From Merluccius polli (Eukaryota > Chordata > Actinopteri > Gadiformes > Merlucciidae): a stretch of DNA of 64,000 nucleotides. The notes beneath the pieces were generated by a model. It worked only from the letters and a program-made list of their open reading frames with translations, made no database searches and was not told the DNA's origin. Within the stretch, counting starts at the first letter, position 1. Every line of letters starts with the position of its first letter. Location: NCBI GenBank assembly GCA_030340625.1, contig JAOPHQ010000569.1, positions 248,001-312,000 on the forward strand, given 5' to 3'. This document shows, in pieces, positions 44,949 through 56,971 of this stretch. The position numbers were made by a program, and so were the translations under genes.

Positions 44949-45420
44949 GTGTGTGCGTGTACGTGCGCGTGTGTGTGTGTAAGAAAAAATAGGAATATAA
45001 TAAATAATATACACAACATACAACAAAAGTTTATTTCAATTTTCAATCGGGACCAGAAAAAAGGGGTGATTCGGTGGGGCAATGAGACCATCAAAAAGGC
45101 AATTCAAATTCGATTTACAGCAGGCACAACAGGATACAAAACCCTGCAAAACATGAAGATCCCTCTGCCAGACATCCGCACTGTCCAAAGAAGAATGCAG
45201 CATGTAAGACTGAAGCCAGGAGTGTTGGGAGAGGTTTTTGACATGCTGAAGCTAAAGGCTGGTAGCATGAGCCAAATGGAGAGGTGTGCTAACCTTGGAT
45301 GAGATGGCCATCACCCCAAGCGTAGAGCTGCATATGGGGACAGGAAAGCTGTTTGGCAACGTTACACTGCCTGGCCACAATGGCAGAGCAACTCACACTT
45401 GTGTCTTCTTGCTGGCTGGA
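44949..45420 (+). pseudogene. P-type transposase, N-terminal half of the catalytic region
   Basis: The first frame contains IRWGNETIKKAIQIRFTAGT then GYKTLQNMKIPLPDIRTVQR, the region before the RNase-H fold in P/THAP9 transposases. Near 45290 the phase changes to LTLDEMAITPSVELHMGTGK, where LDEM holds the first catalytic Asp, and then GNVTLPGH. A (ATT)n insertion at 45430-45465 interrupts. Confidence 0.72.
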
Positions 45421-45432
45421 GTAATTATAGTA

Positions 45433-45464
<32 letters not shown>

Positions 45465-45474
45465 ATCATAAATT

Positions 45475-46040
45475 CCAGGCAGCAGCATCTGTAGGGCTTC
45501 ATGTCATTAACGTCACAAGTGACATGGGGAGCCCCAATAGAGCAATGTGGCGAGCTTTTGGGGTGACGTGTGATAAACCCTGGATTCCACATCCCATAGA
45601 GCCACACCGGCGGCTCTATTTCATGGCAGATGTCCCACATCTGGTAATGTAACTTGAAGAGCGCCCTTGTCCGTGGTCAGACCATCACCGTTCCACAAGA
45701 TGTGGTGAACACAGAGCACCTACTGTCCAGTGTGGTGTCTGTTGGTCCCTTACAGGATCTGGTGTCCTACCAAGAGGGTATGGCACTAAAGCTGGCTCCC
45801 AACCTCTCCAGGGCCATCTTGGAGCCTAACCACTTCGAAAAGATGAAAGTTAGCTCAGCCATGCACATCTTCAGTGAGTGGACAAGTGCTGCCTTAAAGT
45901 ACCTGGTAGAGGAGGAGCAGCGTCCTGAATCAAACCTCACCACATCATGGTTCCTGGAGAAGATGGACCACTGGTTTGACCTTATGTCGACCCGCCACGT
46001 TGTGACTGCCCTCTCGGTTCAGAATAAAATAAATAAAATG
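45475..46040 (+). pseudogene. P-type transposase, second half
   Basis: After the microsatellite, one frame reads HVINVTSDMGSPNRAMWRAF and YFMADVPHLV, where TSD..S.NR.MW and ADVPHL are conserved in P transposases. From 45654 a frame continues KSALVRGQTITVPQDVVNTE to 46020, including KLAPNLS...L.P.HF.KM.V..A. A premature phase change lies between them near 45650. Fragmented and inactive in this copy. Confidence 0.72.

Positions 46041-46082
<42 letters not shown>
46041..46082. repeat. (ATT)n microsatellite
   Basis: Fourteen ATT units, giving a poly-Tyr run in one frame. A second array lies at 45432-45462. Confidence 0.9.
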
Positions 46083-46083
<1 letters not shown>

Positions 46084-46490
46084 GTAAAGTTACAGCAGCA
46101 GCAGAAGTAAAACAGCTAGCATTTAAGTAATAGTAGCAGTAATAGCAGTAGCATTTTAGTATTAGCAGTAGTGGTAGTATTTTGGAAATGTTTTAAAACC
46201 TAACAATCAAAACAACTTTACATAATGTCACCTGACAACAAAAGGTTAAAGGACTTTAGTGAAATGATCACGTTAATTACCTCACGTTAGCCTCCGTTAC
46301 CAAGCTTTCAGTTAGGTCCTAAATCCATTTAGGGACCTAACTGACCTAACTTTACATTTTTAACATCAACATCGACATTTCATGCAAACCAAATGTAAAA
46401 ATAACGATGTCTAAGAGTATACCTCTGATAGCTAATGCTTGAAAATGTAAAAAAACGTTTAAAATGCTGTTGTTTCATCAACTTACCAGT

Positions 46491-46908
46491 AATAGAGCGT
46501 AACAGTGACCGCCCCCTTTTTAACAGCTCCGGTGCCGGAAGTAAATTTCCCATGCATTTATCTCGTCCACTTTTCGTAGAATCCTTATAAAAAGAGTATT
46601 AAGCCTTTAACCAAGCCGATCGTTCGTTATGGTAGTCGTGACCATATTATGTTTGATTCGGGCATAAAAAGAATTTGGAAAACGGAAGAAAAGGCAAAGG
46701 TACATTATTTTGTTGACCGAGTGAGGAACTACTCATCCCGAATCAAACATAATATGGTCACGACTACCATAACGAACGATCGGCTTGGTTAAAGGCTTAA
46801 TACTCTTTTTATAAGGATTCTACGAAAAGTGGACGAGATAAATGCATGGGAAATTTACTTCCGGCACCGGAGCTGTTAAAAAGGGGCGGTCACTGTTACG
46901 CTCTATTG
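46491..46908. mobile_element. Palindromic MITE in the P-like element
   Basis: 172-bp arms 46491-46662 and 46737-46908, nearly perfect (AATAGAGCGTAACAGTGACC at the outer ends), around a 74-bp loop. No coding sequence. Confidence 0.88.
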
Positions 46909-47754
46909 TTCTTGACGAGCAATTGAAATCAACGGAGCTCCGTCCCTTGTTTGGAACTATTGGCGTCTCCATAACCCGGAAGTGTCATCCGCCATTTTTT
47001 ACCACGGGAGTCAATGGAAGTGTCGCAACTCTGTTTTCTCTATAGCTCTGGGACAGATATTTAGAAATTATGCTCGGGTTCGGGTCGGGCTCGGTGACGT
47101 CTGCGCGATTTGAAATTTGAAATGTAAAACAGCTTATTATGCATGGTAGCCAATGGGCTGTTTCACATGTTGCAAAGGTTCGATTGTGTGATTAAAATAC
47201 ATTTTATAAATAGGACATAAGAATGTTGCGCTCATCTGTTTGTTGACATTTCCAAATGCGCTGCAGTTGCGTAATAAAGGCAGACTTTCATAAACACAAA
47301 CGTAAATGTGTCATAGTATGAAAAAAATGTAGACTTTAACTGTGTTGGCCTGAGTAATAACACTTGAATCAATATAAAAAGACTGTTGCAATTGCAAACA
47401 GCCAACAGATTTAAATGAAATGAGAAATGACTATATATGTAATATTTTAATTCGGGATAATTAAAATGATGCAACATACTTAGAAAGACCATGCACATGC
47501 TGTAAAACACATGAATTCCTCACAGGATTGACGGTGTAAATACAGGTGAATCACTAGGATTAAGCTTAGCCTGGCTGTTAGCCTGGTCTGGAGCAGGCTA
47601 GCTGCGGAGAATAAATCACCATGGTAACTTAGCCGGGATAAGTGTGAGCTGCTTTCATGCAACCGACTTGAGGCTAAATGTAGCCAGGATAACCTAAATC
47701 CGTAAACATATCCCGGCTTAATCCCTTATCCTAGTTTTGTGCAATACCCCCCAG

Positions 47755-47885
47755 GTTCAGAAAAAATAATGCTAATTTGCACCACACAGAAGTATTGGAG
47801 TTGTTGACAACTCTCTAAAGCTAAAACAAAGAGGAGAACACATGGCAGTTACGGGTTATATATATAAGCCTACTACTACTACTAC

Positions 47886-47918
<33 letters not shown>

Positions 47919-47924
47919 GGCTAC

Positions 47925-47961
<37 letters not shown>

Positions 47962-49200
47962 CCGTCCAGGCAGAACCTAGAGAAACAACTACAAACCTTT
48001 CCACTTCTAACTGCGGATAATCAATTCTACTTCAGACTGCTAGCATGTTGAATACAAACAATGAAAAGACAAAGTCTGCTTTGATTACTATATCGAAATA
48101 CTCTAAATTAAGTGGGCTTTTTTCCACAGAGACACTGAACATATTAAATTGCTTTCATAAGTTGGGAGAATACATTTGTTTTTGTGGTTTGAAGAACTGA
48201 ATTTTGAGGAACTTTGTTCTCATAATGTGGATTTAATTTCAAAGTACTGAGTTTGGTTGGAACATAAGGTTGGTAATGATGGTTTGTGGTGGGGCTTATA
48301 AAAAAAAAATTCACATGCTTTTTGAATTAATTGTATTTATTTATTTATGTATGTATTTATTTATTTATGTATTTATTTATTTACAGATGTACCATACCTA
48401 TGTGTTTCATGTATGTTTTAATGTCTATAATGAATGGTGATCGAGTTTTTTCCATTTGGGGATAAGGTCTATTATCATCATCAACTATGAGAGTACGGTG
48501 TGTAATAATAATTTGCATAAATGTGTCATGCTAATAATATTGATTCAGAACAGAAAATGGTAAAGAATGAGGTCTAAATCTAAGTTTTACTAAATGTAAA
48601 ATCATTTAGAAAATGATATATTAAAAAACTATTACAAAAGTAAGATACTCGTTCTGTAAACAATTGGGATTTAATCATATGATAAAATTATGACAATTAT
48701 TATGACTATTTAATATTACTATTTAATCATTTAGCCAACACTTTTATATAAAGTGGCTTAATTAAGATAATTTTACATAGCATGTGACTCAATTTTCTAA
48801 TCATATACAAACCACTTCTTTATCATTAACTCATATTAAAATAATTTACTGTATTGAAATCATCAAATCAGTCCTTCAATAAACAAATGTCATAACATGA
48901 TTGACTAATTATTAGTGAAATAAAGCAAATGCAAGCAACACACAGGTGGTGATGACTACATCGATGCAGTCATCTCTATCTTCATTCTTCATACCAATGC
49001 ATTCATACATGTTTATATCACCAATACATCCCCCAAGTGAAGTTATTTTCTCCACTTATGGGTAACTTTTGAAAGACTACAACATTGTTTTTGCATAATT
49101 TTAGGCTGCAAACCAAATCCAAAGAGGTGTCTTTGTCTGACCTAGGCCAGACTTACTGATGTCTAACCTCGTTATTAATTATTAATTAAAATGATTCATT
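47755..49200. other. AT-rich intergenic DNA
   Basis: No gene. An (AAT)n run followed by an (ATT)n run (about 47887-47957) forms a perfect trinucleotide hairpin. Confidence 0.5.
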
Positions 49201-49321
49201 CTGTTGGCTAAGTACCACACAGGTGCAGTGCATCTCCTCAAGGCCGAACATGTCGCATTACTTCATCATCCCTTCTATGTGTCAGTGTGCCTGTGTGTGT
49301 ATGTGTGCCTGTGTGCATACT

Positions 49322-49350
<29 letters not shown>
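49322..49350. repeat. (GT)n microsatellites
   Basis: The first of several GT runs; 49557-49750 is a long degenerate GT/GTCT block producing spurious C/V and H/T frames. Confidence 0.9.
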
Positions 49351-49353
<3 letters not shown>

Positions 49354-49759
49354 CAAAAAGTTAATGTAAATGAAGTGTGCCAAGTAAGCATACAGATGGA
49401 TAGTACAGGAGGTATGTAATACATAATGTATGTCATGGAGCCTCTAATGCAGATGGGGTTTGTATTGAGTAGCAATGCACATGTGCATGGCCTGAGTGTG
49501 TACTGCAAGTATGTGGAAATGGATTGCCTCACTTGGGTGCATTTGTATGAGCATTTATGTGTGTGTGTGTGTGTGTGTATATCTGTGCAATTGTGTACAT
49601 ATGGTTGTGTCGGTGTGTGTGTGTGTGTCTGTGCGTTTGTGTGTGTCTGTGCGTGTGTGTGTGTGTGTGTATACGTGTGTTTGTGTTTGTGTGTGTGTCT
49701 GTGTGAGTGTGTGTATGTATGTGTGTGTACATGTGTGTGTGTGTGTTTGCATGTGCGAG

Positions 49760-50500
49760 AGCAGGTGTCATCTGACCTTTTCTTTGACGATGCTCTTAAG
49801 CCTCGTCCCTCAAGTGCTTTTGAGACCAGAAAAAATGGCCTCTCCGCTGGGCGTACAAAACTGCTTTTCTTCTTCACTTCATTCTCAGCCGCTCTTCTCG
49901 AGGTGTGAGGCAATTTGTGGTGATTTTGTTTTTAATGCACTTTGATCAATAGCGGTAAATAGCCCTTGAGCTTCTCACACTGTAATGAAAACAGAGGAGG
50001 AGTATAATTCCTGCGTCCTTTGTGCTTTCACACTTTCTGCACATAACGTTTATTTCTCTCTTTTTTTTACCGCGATATATGTTTCTCAATATCACTCCAA
50101 AACGTATAAAGTCAAGAGATCAGATGGTCTCGATTGCTGCCAGGGGCATAAAGTATAATGTGCTCACCTCCACTGCACCTTAGAACTTCAGATATGTGGT
50201 TTTGTTACAAAACAAACTGTATTTTAGCTTGATATTGTGCTGGGAAATGTGCTTGAATGCAAATGTCTTCATGATGTCACCTCAGCCATAATGCATGTAG
50301 TCAGAACATCAGAACATCCTCTGCTTTTCCTCTTCAGATGCACCTGTTATGTGTTTTGTATATCTGTATATCTGTTTGTTGTATTTATCTTCTCTACATC
50401 TTTTATCAATTGCACATCTTTCCCTTAGTGATGCAAGTCCTGTGTCACTAAGGGTGTTTTATTTATGATCATTTTATTTTCATGTTATGTAATATAATGT
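49760..50500. other. Intergenic, no gene recognised
   Basis: Nothing supportable. Confidence 0.4.
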
Positions 50501-50507
50501 ATTTTAA

Positions 50508-50630
50508 TGTATGACCTGCCCAGGGACTGCAGATGTAAACTAGCTTTCCCGGCTAACTCTGACACGTTTACAGACGTTTTAATGTGTGCTGTCCGTGTCA
50601 AATGAACCAATAAATGAATGAAGATCTCAT
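50508..50630 (+). mobile_element. LINE 3' trailer, 5'-truncated
   Basis: Block CCCAGGGACTGCAGATGTAA ... TGTGCTGTCCGTGTCAAATG ending in AATAAATGAATGAA resembles the 3' end of a common fish LINE. No coding part remains. Confidence 0.5.
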
Positions 50631-51464
50631 TGCAGAAATGCTTTATAGCCTTTCATTGTATGATGTTTCATCTGTTTGTTTTCATAATGTGTCACATTCA
50701 GAATTTCTTTCCTTGGAGTATTATTATATATTTACACAAGGCCAAACTGACAGGCAGCAGTGTATTGCTTGGGCGATTGTCAAAATAAACCATTTGAGAG
50801 TGTGTATGTAAGAGTTTTCACTCCTTCAAACCACAAGAAGACTAATGCTGGAACTCCAATCTACTGTTAGCACGTTTATTCTTGACTTCTACTGCTGTTA
50901 CACCAGGATGTGGTGTTGAATAAAGTGTTACTGTTACTCAAATATTTGTCTATTATTAAAAAATGGAGAACCTGGCCTTTAAAAAATGCAGCCACAATAC
51001 AAAAAAAAAAGAGAATACAAAAATGTGTATACTCGGGACATTTGCTGTGTGTTTTTGGCCAATATTGAAATCCCAGTGGGGGGTGCAGTTAGGAGCGTTT
51101 TGTGGGATGCGAGACATTAGCAGCTCTAGATTAATAGAGCCTGTGCCTGCTTCAGGCCCCATGGGACTCCAGTTCACAAAGAGCTTGGAAACACCCAATA
51201 GGCCTTGAAAGACCATTCAAAATGCAATTTCCACATTGTTTCCTGGTCACTTTGCCCAACTGCTGTCTTAGATGAATATGTTTTTGTGTATACTACTATC
51301 CATGATATAGGCAAATACTATTCTACACACTATACACCACAATGCCAGCATGCTGTAAAAGATCAACTATATTGTGTGTAAAAGCAAAAGAATAAAGGCT
51401 CAGCACCAACAACATATTAGCATTAGCATTAGCATTCCCTATTTCTTGATCAGTTTATTATTAA

Positions 51465-51805
51465 AGGACAATACCGATCTTGTTGATTAAACCACCGTAA
51501 CCGTTTCTCATGGCTTCACTAAAACATCTGTTACCAATATTATTTGTCAAAATGACTTTGTTGTACCAATTCTGCCAAAGAGCATTTAGCATGTGCGCGC
51601 TCTCGCCACAAATGTAAACAATAGCAATACAGCACTTTGGTGTTCTGGAATCAATACGCGTCGGTCAGCATGGAGTTAAGGACAAAAACTGAAACAGTGA
51701 ATCGTCATACAAGTACTTTACAAAATGTCTTATCACAAAGACGTGCTAGTGCTATTGTTTATGCGACGGTTGCGACGGTTTGATCAACCAGACTGGTATG
51801 TTCCT
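51465..51805. mobile_element. TTAA-target MITE
   Basis: Flanked by TTAA (51461-51464 and 51806-51809). Ends AGGACAATACC and complement of AGGAACATACC, with further imperfect pairing (GTTGATTAAACC / GTTGATCAAACC). 341 bp, non-coding. TTAA duplication fits piggyBac or Kolobok. Confidence 0.65.
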
Positions 51806-51809
51806 TTAA

Positions 51810-52104
51810 CACAGAACCCCACTGTGTTGGGCTGAACCCTGCGGCGGTCCGGTGGTCCACATAGGGTGGTTGTGTAGGGTGAGCCGGCTGCACCCAGTAG
51901 CTTTAGTGGCGCTGCTTGTGTTCCAGTCAGTTGGAGGGTTAATGGGTGTGCTAATGATTCCACCGCCGAGTACTTTTCAAAGATGGCGCCTGTATAATTA
52001 TGATAATTATCTTCGATAAGGAGATGACAACGAGTGCGAGAGTGAGCAGAGAGAGTGAGGGTTAGAGGAGCAAATGAAAAGAGAGAGAACTGGAGCGAGA
52101 GAGA

Positions 52105-52138
<34 letters not shown>

Positions 52139-52515
52139 CAGAGAGAGTGAATGTAAGAATTATGATTATGGTGTAAACAGGCAGTCAGCGGTAGACAGAC
52201 AGGCAGTATTTTAATGTGCTCACTTTCAGGTAATTTACTTGATTGCAGGCCTGGCTCTCCATCCTTTCTCTCCCTGTGTCGATGTGGCAGTGCATTGACA
52301 CATTGCTTTTTTTTTCCTTCCAATTTGAATAGAGCACAATAGAGTCATTTGACCTTTGTGCATTGTAAGATGTTGAAGCAGTCAGTTATCATGAGGCAGC
52401 GCTCCGCTTCATTCTTGTTGCTCCTATCTTGGTATAGGTGACATGAGAAAGTTTGGCATAACCTGTCATAATGTGCCTTGACATGTATGTTTAAGTAAGA
52501 GGTGGGGGTTGTGTT
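51810..52515. other. Intergenic, no gene recognised
   Basis: GA-rich tract at about 52080-52148; no gene. Confidence 0.4.

Positions 52516-52521
<6 letters not shown>

Positions 52522-52572
<51 letters not shown>
52522..52572. repeat. (GT)n microsatellite
   Basis: About 25 GT units. Confidence 0.95.
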
Positions 52573-52574
<2 letters not shown>

Positions 52575-52575
<1 letters not shown>

Positions 52576-54470
52576 TTGGATGTGCATTCACTCATAATGA
52601 TAACCAAGCAGGAAATCAGTGTTAAACATACCATAATAGCTATATATAACTTTATAATAACTATGAGATCCACTTTCTTTCTGCCTCTTATGCTATCTTA
52701 CTGCTCAACGTGTTTTAAGTATAGTTGCTTTTAATTATTTCATATTACATAATGTGCTGTGATTAGCAGTTAAAGCCACTAAAGTTGAAAGTAATTACTG
52801 ATTTTTTTTTTTCAAAAGATCAATGATGTCATTGTGTTTATTCTCATATTATCTGCTTAAAACCGCTTTTTTATGATAAAGAAGAAAAAGTGACAGACAT
52901 TCTTGTGACACACAGGAGGGAGATACAATTCACATATGGGTAGGCCAACAAAGAAACAAAGAAACAAATAATAATATACATATAGCAAGGTAATAAAATG
53001 TATGGAGCAGTTATGGATGCACAGTTGGATTCTCTCCTTTGTCTGTTGGGCTTATAAGAGACCATTTAAAGATACAAAAAAACACAATACAGAAGAAAAT
53101 AAATACCATTATATGACCATCCCATTTCTTATTGGCAGTAACACACACAGGGAGAACCCTGGATACATCACTCCTGGGGCTGGTCTAGTTCCTATGTCAT
53201 TTTTTGATCTATGTATGGTCTATATCAAAGTATTAATGTATGTATTTATTAATTAATTCATTGTCTATTCCACACTATCCTAGTGACGTTTTATTTCAAG
53301 GAGAAAGGGCCAAGCCTGGGCCAAGACTGGGCCAAGCCTGGGCCAAGAGTAGGCCAAGGGTGGTGGAAAAGGTGGATGTGTTTGTTGAGGAAGGACGGAA
53401 GGAAGGAAGGAGGGAAGTGCCCCAACCAGCGTGTTAGAGTGAGCCTTCTATGGGACAGATTTAACAGGAGATTCTCCACATGACTGGAAGGCAGCAGTGT
53501 ACTTATTGTGACAGCGGCAAATAATGAGCTACCCACACAGGTATTAGAGAAACCATGGGTTGATGACAATGTGATAGGGAAATGTGTGTCGTGTGTGTGT
53601 GTGCATTTCTGTACATGTGTGTGTGCGTTGGTATGTGTGTGTATGTGTGTGTGTGTGTGTGTGTGTGTTCGGTTTTAGAGTGCATACTTGCATAAGAATG
53701 AGCATGTCCCCTTTATGGACATGCTCATTTAGAAACTGAAATTTTTACAAAAAAAGAGCAAATCTATGAACGTTAAACCGTGTCAAAGGAGGGGCCGCCT
53801 CTAAATGATCTAAATTACCTATTAAAACCCTGTAACAGGGTTGTATATCTAAATGTGTGTGTGTGTGGTGTGTCCCTTCCTGTAATCCCAATTATCCTTT
53901 CCTTTCCTCCCCCTCCCTCTCTTGCTCTCTAGCCCTTCCTCAGTCTCTTTTCCTCCTCTTAATCTGATCTCCTCTCTCCTTCCTTCTTCTTGCTTCTTCT
54001 CCCCGCTTGTCTCTCCTTTCTCCTTCCCCCTCTCTCCTCCTCAGCGTCTACCACAGCACCGTCTCTGGCAGAGGAAAACTGCTGTCGTGTCATTTTTTAT
54101 TTTTTTCGTCTCAGGCAATTTCCCTTAAAACAAGAAAGTGTCACTTCACCTGACAAACGCCCCCCTTTGAAGAGAGATAGGAGATGACACTGTATGATAC
54201 AAGAGTCACTATAGAGTCTCTTACAAATAAGCAGTGCATTCTAATACAAGATGTCGGACGTAAAGTGGTTTGATTTGGCCTGCAGCCTGTTAGAGCTGGA
54301 GTCACTTCGTCCATCGGTGCTCTAGGTCAGTGGAAAGACCAGGTGTTCCATGACATTTTGGGGGCTTTAATACATAGTTCTGACATAAACTTGTTGTAAA
54401 TATGCAACAACTTAATAATTACCTGGATGTTTGTAAAATTCTGTCTGGTGTTCAATCTGGTTTCCAATCT
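52575..54470. other. Intergenic with small tandem repeats
   Basis: GGGCCAAGCCTG-type 12-bp units at 53308-53365, GGAA run at 53393-53415, GT runs at 53585-53670. No gene. Confidence 0.45.
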
Positions 54471-54499
54471 GGTTATGGCTGTCACTGCAACCCTCAAAG

Positions 54500-55380
54500 T
54501 CCCTAATTTCTGCTTTAGATTCTAAACAATATTGCAGCTATCTTTATTGATTGAGCTAAGGCTTTTGACACTGTTGATCATTCTATCCTTGCTGGCAGGT
54601 TGGGAAGCATTGGGGTCTCTGGTCATTCACTGGCGTGGTTCTCTAACTACTTTACTGATAGAGTGCAATCTCTCAGCCCCTCCCTGTCACTAAGGGTGTA
54701 CCCCAGGGCTCGATCCTAGGCCCCACACTTTTTTTCACTAAAAGAAGTGTGGGGCCTATATAAACCCTCCTTGGTTTGTCCCCCCCTACCTGTGTCACTT
54801 GTTGCAAACTACATCTGCTGCCTACAACACCCGTTCTGTTCCCAAAACAAATACCGTACTCGGTCTGTTGTCGTTCCAGGCTACTGCAGCCAGAGACCGG
54901 AGCAATCTGCAAAAAACACTAAAACTGGACAATTTTATCCCCAAGTCAATTTTCAAGGACTCTATTATGGACATTCTCACTGATACATGCAGCTGTTTCC
55001 CAACCCACTAATATGCCCTTACCCTTGTCTGTCGACTGCTGACTGTTGTCTCATGCATGTTCTTGCTCTCTTGCTAAAGCAGTTTTGCCTGCCTGTTTGT
55101 CTTGTCTTACTGTGTGTGTGTATGCTACTCTTGTTCTGCTGTTGTGTTGCCTGATGCTGCTGTTTGCTAGCTACTTGCCCGATGCTTGTGTGTTACATTG
55201 TGCCTTATGTCATACTTGTGATTGTATGTATGTAAGTAGTGGGTGTATTGGAAATGTTTGAATGTGCTCATTTTTAGCCCCTACCCCTTCTCTCAAGAGG
55301 CTTTGCCTTTTGCCAGGCCGCCATTGCAAATAAGAATGTGTTCCTAATGCCTCGCCTGGTAAAATAAATAAATATATAAA
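54500..55380 (+). mobile_element. L2-like LINE remnant
   Basis: About 54530-54710 encodes reverse-transcriptase motifs AKAFDTVDHSIL and GVSGHSLAWFSNYFTDRVQ, up to the PQGS-type block that reads VYPRARS in a shifted frame. After a deletion and a small TGTGGGGCCTA inverted repeat, 54800-55010 gives the ORF2 C-terminus (NTRSVPKTNTVLGLLSFQAT). The trailer ends AATAAGAATGTGTTCCTAAT ... GCCTGGTAAAATAAATAAAT, the classic fish L2-type 3' end. Confidence 0.72.
54530..55010 (+). pseudogene. L2-like ORF2 fragments
   Basis: Two pieces of one reverse-transcriptase protein joined by an internal deletion that removed the F.DD active-site block and thumb. No intact frame longer than about 80 codons. Confidence 0.65.
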
Positions 55381-55384
55381 AATA

Positions 55385-55945
55385 AAAAGTTGAGTCTAGC
55401 TATACACTATGTGGGACAGGGTTAACTTCCAGGCCCCTCTTCCATGCATTCGTGAGATGCATACTCTCCCAGAAACAATTATACATACACATACAATATC
55501 ATCCTCACGAGGATGTACGCATGAAGTGTTTCTTTTAATCCTATTTGAGATACTATAGTGCCTTTATTTCATTCTGTACATCACCCTTTGCCTCGCTGCA
55601 TCTGGCTCACCCATCCCATAGTGGGGGTCAGTCAATAACCCTGTGACTCTCGTATAGAATACATGTGAGGATCCCCTCACACACATACACACACATTTTT
55701 AATTAGTTAAATATTTTGTTTATTTCAAACTTTGATAATGCATGCTTTATCGGTTTATTCCTCAGCTACATATGTTCATCAAGTGTCTGAATCCATGTTT
55801 ATTTGTTTGAATTGTGCATGCTGTTCATCCATGTGGTCACACATCTTTTGTTGATTCATATATTTTGTATCTGCCCTTTGTTTACTTTGATTTAACTTTG
55901 TTACTTTTTTGAAGTTGGTGCTTGTCACATGTGTAAACTACCTCA
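55385..55945. other. Intergenic, no gene recognised
   Basis: AT-rich; nothing supportable. Confidence 0.4.
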
Positions 55946-55951
55946 AGTTAA

Positions 55952-56749
55952 AGGACAATTCCGGCGCAAAATGAGACCATATGATCATAACACATGTCCA
56001 CCGAGTTGGACCGTTCTCTGGGATCAGTTTTCATTCTAGTCGAATGGAACCAAAGTTCTTGAAAACCGCTAATTAGCGTATAACGCTAGCTGTAGGGGCA
56101 GATATTCATGTAAAATAAATCGCAATTCTATACCACTAACAAGGCTCAAAATCGCACTCCAAACGACATTTTAGAAAGCCAGTGCCTTCACGAAAACAAG
56201 CGGCGCCATCTTTGGAAAACAGTCGCGACCAGTCGAGCGTGAACGCCGTGCAACGTAATGAGCCGGAAGAGGCGTACACATGAGATGTCAATTAATCAGA
56301 AGGTGTGCAATCTAGTAGAAGGTGTGCGAAGTGCAAACAGTGCGTGTGCATAGAGAAGTGCTTTTCCCGGCTGCGTTCGTCGCTCAACTGGTCGTGACTG
56401 TTTTCCAAAGATGGCGCCCGCTTGTTTTCGTGAAGGCACTGGCTTTCTAAACTTTCTTTTTAATAAACTGTCTGTACACTTACAAAGTTCTCAATGCTTC
56501 GTTTTACATGTAGGGACCCTCATTATGCTACCGTGGAAGTGTGGTGCGATTGTGAGCCTTGTTATTGATATAGAATTGCGATTTATTTTACATGAATATC
56601 TGCCCCTACAGCTAGCGTTATAAGCTAATTAGTGGTTTTCGAGAACTTTGGTTCCATTCGACTAGAATGAAAACTGATCCCAGAGAACGGTCCAACTCGG
56701 TGGACATTTGTTATGATCAAAAGGTCTCATTTTGCGCTAGAATTGTCCT
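55952..56749. mobile_element. TTAA-target foldback MITE
   Basis: Flanked by TTAA (55948-55951 and 56750-56753). Ends AGGACAATTCCGGCGCAAAA and complement of AGGACAATTCTAGCGCAAAA. Long imperfect arms follow (for example gaatggaaccaaagttct and aagatggcgcc blocks recur inverted). 798 bp; no transposase. The superfamily is piggyBac or Kolobok; the AGG terminus leans to the latter. Confidence 0.78.
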
Positions 56750-56971
56750 TTAATTATTTAGCTTACAGATCATTTAATCTTTTAAGTACATGTGTGTTAT
56801 TATCATGCCTGTTTAATATCAGTTAAATTAATAAGGTGATCGATGTTTATACACAAATATCTTATATCTGATATAAATTTAATGTTTGAGATGTCAATTC
56901 TTATAATAATTATCTGGGGAAATCTGTAGAAGTGAACACACTGTCTCTAGGTTCAGTTGAAACCAAATTAA

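Larger units (their letters stand above)
39831..47050 (+). mobile_element. P-element-like transposon (U) inside X2
   Basis: Perfect 31-bp terminal inverted repeats beginning CAGAGCTATAGAGAAAACAG; the right one ends at 47050. The left one is split after its first three bases by a later Harbinger insertion (continuing at 44206). An 8-bp duplication GGACAGAT lies at 39823-39830 and 47051-47058, close to the GGCCAGAC preferred by Drosophila P. The interior (44950-46030) encodes P-type transposase pieces. Own length without V is about 2.85 kb. Confidence 0.85.
34983..47751. mobile_element. Outer Harbinger-like element (X2) holding a nested insertion stack
   Basis: Ends are GGGGGTATTGCACAAAACTA (34983) and its complement ending at 47751; TSD is CAG (34980-34982 and 47752-47754). 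Its own DNA is only 34983-35048, about 39556-39830 and 47051-47751, roughly 1 kb. The rest is two later insertion groups. The family looks non-coding. A 3-bp target duplication fits PIF/Harbinger, although that superfamily usually duplicates TWA, not CWG. Confidence 0.8.

Noticed and set aside
49353..49945. Frames of 149-186 codons rich in C/V or H/T
   Set aside because: Translation of degenerate (GT)n DNA, with no domain or conserved start.
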